The notes: generated by a model not told the origin, from the sequence alone. Positions 1 through 5,495 are shown, counted from the first letter of the stretch. The stretch is 5,641 bases of DNA from Campylobacterales bacterium (GCA_015662615.1 DQTU01000032.1:1-5641); one strand, 5' to 3'. Numbers and translations: made by a program.

Positions 1-435
1 ATCAATTCTCAAAAAACTATGACCGTACATAGATGCAGGAGAGTTTATATGTGCAGTTGGGAAAATAAGTGAAACACTTTGTGGATTATAATCTTCTATA
101 ATTTTATCTATTTCACTACAAGAGTATACTCCAATCTCGTCTTCAAGTGCAGGTAACATTTTATAAATCCACTGCACACGGGCAGGAAATTTGCAAAATA
201 TTCTCTCTTTATCAGATTGGAGTGCTTTTATAGTTGCTTGGAGTTCTGCTTTTGGATTATGTTTACCACGATCTGAGAGAAAAAACTTTTTATCATCTAT
301 CTCACTTTTGCCATTTTTAAAATGAAGAAGTGTGTGCCAATAACGGTCATTGTAAAGATTGAAGATATCGTAAGAAAAAAGAGAAAGGGGTATAAAAAAT
401 AAAAAGAGGCAAAAACTTACGCCTCTTTTTAACAA
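1..435 (-). CDS. DUF4105 / Lnb N-terminal-like periplasmic protein, N-terminal 145 residues (runs off left edge)
   Basis: The frame is open from the window edge back to the stop of the upstream gene, and the first 145 residues are visible. The only start that keeps the N-terminus is TTG at 435-433, preceded by AGAGGA (447-442) with a 6-nt spacer. It gives MLKRG followed by a hydrophobic stretch (residues 6-21), a good Sec signal peptide. Family hallmarks follow: WHTLLHF (33-39), DDKKFFLS (47-54), FCKFPAR with Cys81 (80-86), and FPTAHINSP then SMYGHSFLRID with His139 (125-145). These match the DUF4105 family, whose domain is also named after Lnb, an intramolecular lipoprotein transacylase of some Gram-positive bacteria. 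The role of the proteobacterial members is not known to me. It lies immediately downstream of a DUF3015 gene, in the same frame, separated by one stop codon and one sense codon. A terminator-like hairpin lies within codons 2-12. The rest of the protein is outside the window. Confidence 0.85.
   Translation of the reverse strand, partial: MLKRGVSFCLFLFFIPLSLFSYDIFNLYNDRYWHTLLHFKNGKSEIDDKKFFLSDRGKHNPKAELQATIKALQSDKERIFCKFPARVQWIYKMLPALEDEIGVYSCSEIDKIIEDYNPQSVSLIFPTAHINSPASMYGHSFLRID
391..430 (-). terminator. Strong intrinsic terminator-like hairpin after the DUF3015 gene, inside the start of the DUF4105 gene
   Basis: Positions 401-410 (AAAAAGAGGC) and 421-430 (GCCTCTTTTT) are perfectly complementary over 10 bp, with a 10-nt loop at 411-420. 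Read on the minus strand, the second arm ends in five T, then A, then six more T, the classic stem plus U-tract. It begins 8 nt after the DUF3015 stop codon. It overlaps codons 2-12 of the DUF4105 reading frame, so it could act as a translation-sensitive attenuator and not only as a simple end of transcription. Confidence 0.75.
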
Positions 436-438
436 AAT

Positions 439-885
439 CTATCCTCTGATAGTTGCTATCGCATCAATCACATCAGCTGAAGTCACATCAGTAGATGAAT
501 AAATTTTAGAAAAGTTTGCTTTTAATACTTTAGAAAAAGATGCTTTATCTGCAACTTCCATAAGCGTTGAAAGGGTATCAAGGTTTTCGCCACTTCCAGT
601 TGCAATATCTATGGCCAATGCATCCATGTTATCCGCTACAAATTTTTCAATTTTTTCATTCGAAACAATTGTATAGGGTTTATTACAATTTAGCGTACCT
701 GTAGTAATACCAAATGTTTGATTTCCAAAGGTTCCATTTGTAATAGCAGCAAGAACTTGTTTCGCTACCGTGTTTTGATTTTCAATGATCATACTTCCTA
801 AACCATACCCTGTATTTCTATGCACTTCTGCACTCAAAGATGAAGTTAGTAACAGTGTACCAGCAACAATAATTACTCTTTTCAT
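439..885 (-). CDS. Secreted DUF3015-family protein
   Basis: This is a 148-aa protein of unknown function, probably exported to the periplasm. Residues 1-19 form a signal peptide (KR, hydrophobic core, cleavage likely after SLSA). The mature part opens with GYGLGSMI (26-33) and the signature TNGTFGNQTFGI followed by TTGTLNC (49-67), which I recognise as DUF3015. It continues with a helical tail (VADNMDALAIDIATGSGENL, 83-102). The ATG at 885-883 is preceded by AAGGAGT (897-891). As I recall the family, a Cys sits in the GLG motif (GCGLGS) and a second in the NC motif. Here only Cys67 is present and the first position is Tyr27, so the presumed disulphide would be missing. The DUF4105 gene follows directly, and an extended -10 promoter lies just upstream. 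Family assignment is from remembered motifs. Confidence 0.85.
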   Translation of the reverse strand: MKRVIIVAGTLLLTSSLSAEVHRNTGYGLGSMIIENQNTVAKQVLAAITNGTFGNQTFGITTGTLNCNKPYTIVSNEKIEKFVADNMDALAIDIATGSGENLDTLSTLMEVADKASFSKVLKANFSKIYSSTDVTSADVIDAIATIRG

Positions 886-911
886 ATATAACTCCTTAAT
901 TGTCTAAATTT

Positions 912-921
912 AATAATAGCA
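912..921 (-). promoter_or_regulatory. Extended -10 promoter for the DUF3015 gene
   Basis: On the minus strand TGCTATTAT (921-913) matches an extended -10 element. It would place the transcription start near 905 and leave a leader of about 20 nt carrying the AAGGAGT ribosome binding site. No -35 hexamer is seen at normal spacing; weak -35 elements are usual in Campylobacterota. The dcd promoter has almost the same box. Confidence 0.5.
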
Positions 922-1055
922 TTTTTAACATTAAATGATTTTACTTTTATCAAAATAAATGAAACATTATAAAATTTTTATTTACCTAAGTATTTTCAGC
1001 ATACTTTAATTCTATTCATGTAAAATTCAATTTTAATTCAGTAAGTATTAACTTT

Positions 1056-1061
1056 TATAAT
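1056..1061 (+). promoter_or_regulatory. Possible -10 box for the 67-aa acidic protein gene
   Basis: A perfect TATAAT lies 77 nt upstream of the ATG, which would give a leader of about 70 nt. There is no convincing -35, and TATAAT-like strings are frequent by chance in sequence this AT-rich. A second candidate, TATTTA near 1110, lies closer to the gene. The call is weak. Confidence 0.3.
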
Positions 1062-1137
1062 TAAACTATAAAGTTATTGGAATTTTAACCGATGCTTATG
1101 AAATAAAAGATATTTATACCTAAACTAAGGACGAAAA

Positions 1138-1341
1138 ATGACTGTTGAAGAATTAGAATTGCTGGGAACACTAAGCGAAATAGATTTAGACTTACTTGAC
1201 GATGATGCATTAGCAGCTTTACTAGAAGAAGCTCTAGAAATCACTGATGAAGACCCGTATGAAGCGATCACTTTTATTACAGAAAATAGTGAAATCAACT
1301 ACGAAGATTTACAGAGAGTGTATAACACATTCAAAAAGTAA
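1138..1341 (+). CDS. Small, strongly acidic hypothetical protein (67 aa)
   Basis: I do not recognise this protein. The ATG has a good ribosome binding site, AAGGA at 1127-1131 with a 6-nt spacer. The product has 20 Asp/Glu against 3 Lys/Arg, and the basic residues all lie in the last eight positions. Leucine-rich acidic segments (residues 4-34) look helical, with a DDD at 21-23 and an ALAALLEEAL run at 24-33. The C-terminal half (35-67) has an amphipathic pattern with Tyr41, Tyr55 and Tyr62. There is no signal peptide, membrane segment or cysteine, so a soluble cytoplasmic, possibly protein-binding helical product is the most that can be said. It is transcribed divergently from the DUF3015 gene and convergently with dxr, so it is probably monocistronic. 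Its stop codon lies inside the shared hairpin at 1335-1358. Confidence 0.75.
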   Translation: MTVEELELLGTLSEIDLDLLDDDALAALLEEALEITDEDPYEAITFITENSEINYEDLQRVYNTFKK

Positions 1342-1358
1342 GGTTTTTACCTTACTTT
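1335..1358. terminator. Shared convergent terminator of dxr and the 67-aa gene
   Basis: AAAGTAAGGT (1335-1344) and ACCTTACTTT (1349-1358) form a perfect 10-bp stem with a TTTT loop. On the minus strand the stem runs into five T, so it should end the dxr transcript well. On the plus strand the tail after the stem is GACAC, so termination there would be weaker. Both stop codons (plus TAA 1339-1341, minus TAA 1354-1352) lie inside the stem arms. Confidence 0.75.
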
Positions 1359-2419
1359 GACACAAAACTTCGCACTTCACGATCTATCTCAAACACATCA
1401 TCAATTGATGTCGGATTAAAATCATAAAACTTTTCAAATGCACCCAAAGTTATTTTAGTAATTTCAAGATATGATATCTTATTTTCAAAAAATTGAGCTA
1501 TTGCAACTTCATTTGCAGCATTTATAACTGCTCCTAAGTGGGGTTTTCTTAAAATATCATCTTTAATTTCCCAAATAGGATATCTTGAAGATTCAATAGT
1601 TTTAAATTCTAAACTTCCAACAGAAATCAAATCAACAGGTTTCAGTATCTGATCTTCAACACGACCTAAAAGTGCATAAGCAATAGGAAGCTTCATATCA
1701 GCATGAGCAAAATGCGCCGTTGTACTTCCATCTTTAAAATCTATAAGTGCATGTATAATTGACTTTGTTTCTATAATCGCATCTAATTTATCAACATCAA
1801 ACAACCATTTTGCCTCAAGGAGCTCAAAAAGTTTATTGGTCATAGTGGCACTATCAATGGTAATTTTCTTCCCCATGCTCCAGTTTGGATGGTTTAATGC
1901 CTGCTCAACTGTTACATTTTGTAACATATCTAGTGGAGTATCACGAAAAGATCCTCCACTTGCAGTAATTATCATTTTGTCAACTTTTTTATCACTTAAA
2001 AGATACCAAAGCCCAAAATGTTCACTATCTATGGGTGTAATATTTGAAGTATCAACAAATTTCCCACCTACAACTAAAGACTCTTTATTTGCCAAAGCAA
2101 CTTTTTTACCAAGTCTAATAGATTCCAAAGTCGGTTTTAATCCAACATAACCAACTAATGCATTTACAACTGTTTCACTTTGACTCTCGTTGATAGCCTC
2201 TAAAATTCCCTCTTCGCCATAAAGAACATTATCATGCACTACATCTTGAATAGACGATTTGTTTGCCACAACAACAGTTTTGGGTTTAAACTCTTTTATC
2301 TGTTCATTTAAAAGTGCGATACTGTTTCCAGCAACCAATACATCAACATTTAAATCAAACTGACGAGCAATATTTAAAGCATTAACCCCAATAGAGCCAG
2401 TAGAGCCTAAAAGAATCAA
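1352..2419 (-). CDS. dxr: 1-deoxy-D-xylulose 5-phosphate reductoisomerase
   Basis: This enzyme converts DXP to 2-C-methyl-D-erythritol 4-phosphate with NADPH and a divalent metal, the first committed step of the MEP isoprenoid pathway, in the cytosol. The 355 residues show the NADPH loop GSTGSIG (5-11), NKES (111-114), the metal ligands in PIDSEH (Asp131, Glu133), SGG (154-156), the substrate-loop HPNW (177-180), and TNKLFE (194-199), whose Glu199 is the third metal ligand. The C-terminal part carries GAVINAANEVA (296-306). Length is slightly below E. coli Dxr (398) and normal for Campylobacterota. The start is TTG at 2419-2417, because an in-frame TAG lies four codons upstream with no ATG or GTG between. 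AGGGGA precedes it by 5 nt. The TTG overlaps the cdsA stop (TTGA), which suggests translational coupling. Confidence 0.97.
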   Translation of the reverse strand: MILLGSTGSIGVNALNIARQFDLNVDVLVAGNSIALLNEQIKEFKPKTVVVANKSSIQDVVHDNVLYGEEGILEAINESQSETVVNALVGYVGLKPTLESIRLGKKVALANKESLVVGGKFVDTSNITPIDSEHFGLWYLLSDKKVDKMIITASGGSFRDTPLDMLQNVTVEQALNHPNWSMGKKITIDSATMTNKLFELLEAKWLFDVDKLDAIIETKSIIHALIDFKDGSTTAHFAHADMKLPIAYALLGRVEDQILKPVDLISVGSLEFKTIESSRYPIWEIKDDILRKPHLGAVINAANEVAIAQFFENKISYLEITKITLGAFEKFYDFNPTSIDDVFEIDREVRSFVSK

Positions 2420-3180
2420 GTAAGTCCCCTAAGTGCGATTACCATAAGTACTGCTCCAAACATGTAGCCATCTACACGATCTAAAACTCCACCATGTCCG
2501 GGCAATACATTTCCACTATCTTTTACCCCCGCTGTCCGTTTAAGATAACTCTCAAAAAGATCTCCAAACACAGATGCAAAAGAGACTATTAAAGAGATAA
2601 AAAAGGAGAGAAAAGGAGAAACAAACTGTGTACCATAATAAGCTCCAACGATAGTAGCAAGAGCCACTCCACCGATCACACCTTCCCATGTCTTTTTGGG
2701 AGAAACTTCACAAAACTTAGTCTTTCCAAAACTTCTACCTACAAAATAAGCCCCCGTATCAGTTAAAGCAACAACAATTACCAACCAAACAAGACTCTCC
2801 ATGCCAAAGCCTTTATATAGTGCTAAAAGAAATAAGAATGAACTCGTAGGATAAAGAAAAACATACATTTTTTTAAAATCTACTTTACCTTTATAGATCA
2901 TCATCGAAGAGAAGATTATTAAAGCCACAAAGATCAAATCATCAGGATTTACATAAAAGAAAGAGATAATCCAAAGAACAAGTGCATAAAGAAACATCGA
3001 ACTATCATCAATACTAAAAAGCTTCATCGCCTCATAAAAAGAGAACATAAAAGCCACACCCAAAAATAGCCATGTTAAAAAAGAGCTATCAATCCAAGCT
3101 ATTAAAACCACAGCAGCTATCAGTGCAAGTCCTGTAGTAATCCGTTCTTTATCAATGTTTTTTAATAAATTTTCAATCAC
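2416..3180 (-). CDS. cdsA: Phosphatidate cytidylyltransferase (CDP-diacylglycerol synthase)
   Basis: This integral membrane enzyme makes CDP-diacylglycerol from phosphatidic acid and CTP, the branch point to phosphatidylglycerol and phosphatidylethanolamine. I start it at GTG 3180-3178 (254 aa), because AAGGTGG (3192-3186) sits 5 nt upstream. A longer frame from GTG 3189 would put the start codon inside that ribosome binding site. About eight hydrophobic segments cover the chain. The cytosolic motifs are DTGAYFVGRSFG (141-152) and SPKKTWEG (160-167). The C-terminal family signature runs from SYLKR (211-215) through KDSG to GHGGVLDRVD (228-237). All signature Lys, Asp, His and Gly residues are present. 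The gene overlaps dxr by 4 nt, and the cdsA-dxr order is as in Firmicutes such as Bacillus, not as in E. coli. uppS is not next to it. Confidence 0.95.
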   Translation of the reverse strand: MIENLLKNIDKERITTGLALIAAVVLIAWIDSSFLTWLFLGVAFMFSFYEAMKLFSIDDSSMFLYALVLWIISFFYVNPDDLIFVALIIFSSMMIYKGKVDFKKMYVFLYPTSSFLFLLALYKGFGMESLVWLVIVVALTDTGAYFVGRSFGKTKFCEVSPKKTWEGVIGGVALATIVGAYYGTQFVSPFLSFFISLIVSFASVFGDLFESYLKRTAGVKDSGNVLPGHGGVLDRVDGYMFGAVLMVIALRGLT

Positions 3181-3185
3181 AATAA

Positions 3186-3192
3186 CCACCTT
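3186..3192 (-). promoter_or_regulatory. Ribosome binding site that decides the cdsA start
   Basis: AAGGTGG on the minus strand lies 5 nt before GTG 3180. The GTG inside it (3189-3187) also opens the frame but would have no ribosome binding site of its own, so the shorter 254-aa product is preferred. Confidence 0.65.
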
Positions 3193-3202
3193 TTAGTTTA
3201 AA

Positions 3203-3208
3203 ATTATA
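3203..3208 (-). promoter_or_regulatory. Possible -10 box for cdsA-dxr
   Basis: A perfect TATAAT on the minus strand lies 22 nt before the cdsA GTG and would give a short leader containing the ribosome binding site. A TTGACC upstream is only 10 nt away, too close to be a normal -35. Two ACCAC copies, 8 nt apart, lie just upstream. No terminator separates this box from the 105-aa gene, so read-through from that gene is also likely. Confidence 0.45.
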
Positions 3209-3250
3209 GTGGTATTGTGGTCAAATATCGCTGAAGGCTTATGACTAGAA

Positions 3251-3568
3251 TTATGCTTTTATATCTAAAAGATGCGTAGTGCTCATATCATCTTCTGGTC
3301 TCTTTTTTTTAAATTTTATCTTAGTCTCTTCTGCTTTTTCGCCAGCTTCTTCTTCCGCTCGCTCTTTGTTATGTTCTCGGTCAGGGTCTATACCTTTGCC
3401 CTCTTCGGTAGGTCTTGTTTCGGCTATTTCTCTAGTTTTATCATTTGCAGCAGCTGCAGCTGCGATGTTTTGAAAGTCTATTCGTCCTTGCAGATCTATC
3501 TGTTTAGAAGCGGCAATATGCATGTTTTGATTTGTATATAAAATACTATGTAACTGCGTAATTGCCAT
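3251..3568 (-). CDS. Highly charged hypothetical protein (105 aa), downstream of the NFACT gene
   Basis: I do not recognise a function. The ATG at 3568-3566 has a strong ribosome binding site, AAGGAG (3580-3575), whose first base is the last base of the NFACT stop codon. The intergenic gap is 11 nt, so the two genes should be co-transcribed and probably coupled. Residues 1-34 are Gln/His-containing and helix-prone. A run of six alanines (36-41) follows, encoded by an alternating GCA/GCT tract. Then comes a long Glu/Lys/Arg-rich stretch (44-94) containing RPTEEGKGIDPDREH (52-66) and FKKKRPEDD (86-94), and a short tail HLLDIKA (99-105). There is no signal peptide, membrane segment or cysteine. 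The charged region looks disordered or coiled. It does not resemble RqcP/Hsp15, the known RqcH partner, since no S4 motif is visible. Confidence 0.75.
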   Translation of the reverse strand: MAITQLHSILYTNQNMHIAASKQIDLQGRIDFQNIAAAAAANDKTREIAETRPTEEGKGIDPDREHNKERAEEEAGEKAEETKIKFKKKRPEDDMSTTHLLDIKA

Positions 3569-3579
3569 ATGAATCTCCT

Positions 3580-4911
3580 TTAGGTTTTCATAGCTTTAAT
3601 TGTGTTGTAATCCACATAATTTACATTCGCGCCCTCTCGCATCTTAACATTTCGTCTATGAGTATAGTCGACAAGATACGAACCCTCTGAAATTGCACTA
3701 AATTGAACACAAAGTTTTGCGCCAAACTCTAGTACTAAATCAGGTACACTTTTTTTATCGTTTCGTATTATAACATGAGTTGAGGGCATATCTTTGAGAT
3801 GCATCCAAATATCACTCATTTTTGCAGATTTTAGAAGTGCAATGTTCCCTTTTTCATTCTTTCCAAGTCTGATTTTATAACCCTCTATAAAAAATGATTC
3901 GATATTTACATCTTCATGGATTCTATTTTTAAGTTTTTTAGGCTGTTTTGGTAGATATAAATTTACCTCATCTATACTAGAAGCATCCATGATACTCTTT
4001 TTTAGATTTTGTAAAAAAGTGATTTTAGAGTCTAGATTATCTCTCTCTATATAAGTGTTTTTAGCTTTTTGCTTGAGTTTTTTACTTCTTGTAAAAAATC
4101 TATTTGAAGCTTCTGAGGGACTTCTAACATCTTCAGGAAGTCTAATAATTTTTGGGCTTCCTTCATAATCTAAAACTTCTATCTCTTTTTGATAGTTAGC
4201 CATGTTATGCAAGTTAGAGAGAATTAAATTTCCATCCATTTGAAGTGCTTCACTTTTTGCTCGTAATTCTTCTTCATCTTCCAATCTATCAAAGCTTTTT
4301 TCTAGTTTTTTAAGTTTTTTAGAAATTGTGAGAATCTTTTGATTTTTTATCTGTATGAGTCTTGATGCTTCTAATTTTTCGTAACTCTGATAAAGATAAG
4401 CTTCTATATCCTCAATCTCTTCACTAATCTCTTTAAACTCTCGTGGAGGAAGTGCTTCTAACATCACTCCAACTTTTACTTCACGAAAAGAGTTTCTACT
4501 ATCGATATGTCGAAATGCTTCGAGTATCACGCCATGTTCATCCAAGATGATAACATTGGTATTTCGTCCTGTAAATTCAAACTGTAAGATAGTAGGTTGG
4601 GATTTGTACTTAGAACTGGTTTGAACATAGATACGAAGGATTCTATTCCCCTCCATGACTTCCATCTTTTCAATTTTAGCGTTAGTAAAGCGTTTAGCCA
4701 GCACCACATCAAAAGGAGAATTATAATTTCTAACCTTTTTATAGCCCTCTTTTTTAAAAATAAATGAATCTCCACGCCTCATATCAAAATAATAAGGCGT
4801 ATCTCTATCAAATGCAATTTTTATAATAGTGTCATCTACTTTTAAAATCTCATGGATTTTTTTGTACTTCTTAAGATGTTCAGTAACTTGAAGGAGATGT
4901 GTGCGTTTTAT
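3580..4911 (-). CDS. NFACT / RqcH-like protein (FbpA family), probable ATA start
   Basis: NFACT proteins of the RqcH/Rqc2 class bind split 60S/50S subunits carrying stalled peptidyl-tRNA and direct C-terminal tailing; older annotations call them fibronectin-binding proteins. Translated from 4911 the product is 443 aa. The N-terminus, KRTHLLQVTEHLKKYKK then DDTIIKIAF and MRRGDSFIFKK (44-54), belongs to the NFACT-N domain, which also contains FTGRNTNVIILD (113-124). A long charged coiled-coil segment follows (about 165-310). The C-terminal NFACT-R domain has IWMHLKDMPSTHVIIR (368-383) and SYLVDYTHRRNVK (411-423). It is shorter than Bacillus RqcH (about 570). No ATG, GTG or TTG is in frame between an upstream stop and ATG 4782, and starting at 4782 would delete 43 residues of the domain. 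AAGGA (4923-4919) lies 7 nt before ATA 4911-4909, which overlaps the dcd stop. Confidence 0.88.
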   Translation of the reverse strand: MKRTHLLQVTEHLKKYKKIHEILKVDDTIIKIAFDRDTPYYFDMRRGDSFIFKKEGYKKVRNYNSPFDVVLAKRFTNAKIEKMEVMEGNRILRIYVQTSSKYKSQPTILQFEFTGRNTNVIILDEHGVILEAFRHIDSRNSFREVKVGVMLEALPPREFKEISEEIEDIEAYLYQSYEKLEASRLIQIKNQKILTISKKLKKLEKSFDRLEDEEELRAKSEALQMDGNLILSNLHNMANYQKEIEVLDYEGSPKIIRLPEDVRSPSEASNRFFTRSKKLKQKAKNTYIERDNLDSKITFLQNLKKSIMDASSIDEVNLYLPKQPKKLKNRIHEDVNIESFFIEGYKIRLGKNEKGNIALLKSAKMSDIWMHLKDMPSTHVIIRNDKKSVPDLVLEFGAKLCVQFSAISEGSYLVDYTHRRNVKMREGANVNYVDYNTIKAMKT

Positions 4912-4923
4912 TTTAGAATCCTT
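4908..4923 (-). promoter_or_regulatory. Ribosome binding site and ATAA start-stop overlap of dcd and the NFACT gene
   Basis: On the minus strand AAGGA (4923-4919) is followed by 7 nt and then ATAA (4911-4908). The last three bases are the dcd stop TAA, and the first three are the only near-cognate start at the position where the NFACT family begins (MK, then L and QV a few residues on). The geometry copies the common ATGA overlap, with A in place of G at 4909. Confidence 0.6.
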
Positions 4924-5468
4924 GGAAGTGTAATTCCTGTTTGCGCTTGATATTTTCCTTTTTTATCAGCATAAGTCACCTCACATGGTTCATCACCTTC
5001 AAAAAATAGAACTTGTGCAATTCCTTCATTAGCATAAATCTTTGCAGGAAGTGGTGTAGTGTTTGAAATCTCAATCGTGATATGCCCCTCAAATCCAGGC
5101 TCAAAAGGCGTAACATTTACAATAATGCCACATCTCGCATAAGTACTTTTACCAAGACAAATTGCCAAAACATTATCAGGCATCTTAAAATACTCTACTG
5201 TTCTTGCAAGTGCAAAAGAGTTTGGTGGTACTATCGCTATATCTGCTTCAATATCCACAACATTGGCTTCATCAAAATTCTTTGGGTCTACTACCGTTGA
5301 ATTTACATTGGTAAAAATTTTAAACTCTCGCCCTACTCTGATATCATACCCATAACTACTAAGCCCATAACTAACCACATGTTTGCCCACCTGCTCTTCA
5401 CAAAATGGATCTATCATCTTCTCTTTTAGCGACTTCTCGCGTATCCATACATCGGACTTTAATCCCAT
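4908..5468 (-). CDS. dcd: dCTP deaminase
   Basis: This enzyme deaminates dCTP to dUTP, which dUTPase turns into dUMP for thymidylate synthesis; it is a cytosolic trimer of the dUTPase superfamily. The 186-aa length matches Helicobacter and Campylobacter Dcd. Visible motifs are SYGYDIRVG (38-46), GKSTYARCG (106-114) with Ser108 and Arg112 at the catalytic positions, EPGFEGHITIEISN (123-136) with the catalytic glutamate Glu133, GIAQVLFFEG (149-158) and the C-terminal KYQAQTGIT (172-180) that closes over the nucleotide. The ATG at 5468-5466 is preceded by AAGGG with a 7-nt spacer, and an extended -10 box lies 28 nt upstream. It is the first gene of the minus-strand block and overlaps the NFACT gene by 4 nt. 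Whether it also has dUTPase activity cannot be read from sequence. Confidence 0.96.
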   Translation of the reverse strand: MGLKSDVWIREKSLKEKMIDPFCEEQVGKHVVSYGLSSYGYDIRVGREFKIFTNVNSTVVDPKNFDEANVVDIEADIAIVPPNSFALARTVEYFKMPDNVLAICLGKSTYARCGIIVNVTPFEPGFEGHITIEISNTTPLPAKIYANEGIAQVLFFEGDEPCEVTYADKKGKYQAQTGITLPRILK

Positions 5469-5495
5469 TTAATAACCCTTAAAAAAATTTAAGGA

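Larger units (their letters stand above)
886..1137. other. Divergent intergenic region, very AT-rich
   Basis: This stretch of about 250 nt separates the minus-strand DUF3015 gene from the plus-strand 67-aa gene. It holds the ribosome binding site and -10 box of the former, and a possible TATAAT (1056-1061) and AAGGA (1127-1131) for the latter. It also has a 6-bp dyad AAGTAT / ATACTT (988-993 and 1001-1006), with a further AAGTAT at 1043-1048. No open frame with coding character is seen. Confidence 0.6.

Noticed and set aside
1836..2150. Plus-strand open frame of 104 codons inside dxr
   Set aside because: It lies wholly opposite conserved Dxr catalytic sequence, its translation looks like no known protein, and it has no context of its own.
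3190..3250. Possible terminator between the 105-aa gene and cdsA
   Set aside because: No stable stem followed by a T-tract is found on the minus strand; only a weak GC-TGAAG-GC pairing is present.
3272..3541. Plus-strand open frames (89 and 64 codons) opposite the 105-aa gene
   Set aside because: They are Phe/Ser/Cys-rich antisense translations of the Lys/Glu-rich minus-strand gene, which has the better ribosome binding site and operon position.
4527..4775. Minus-strand open frame of 82 codons inside the NFACT gene
   Set aside because: It is an out-of-frame shadow of conserved NFACT-N sequence.
4888..4903. Plus-strand AAGGAG followed by GTG, like a ribosome binding site and start
   Set aside because: It is antisense to the NFACT N-terminus and no supported plus-strand gene follows.
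5082..5300. Plus-strand open frame of 72 codons opposite dcd
   Set aside because: It is antisense to catalytic Dcd motifs and has no recognisable features.
5477..5494. Inverted repeat CCTTAAA / TTTAAGG next to the dcd ribosome binding site
   Set aside because: It is mostly A-T pairs, and transcription from the -10 box at 5496-5501 would start inside it, so it would not form in the mRNA.
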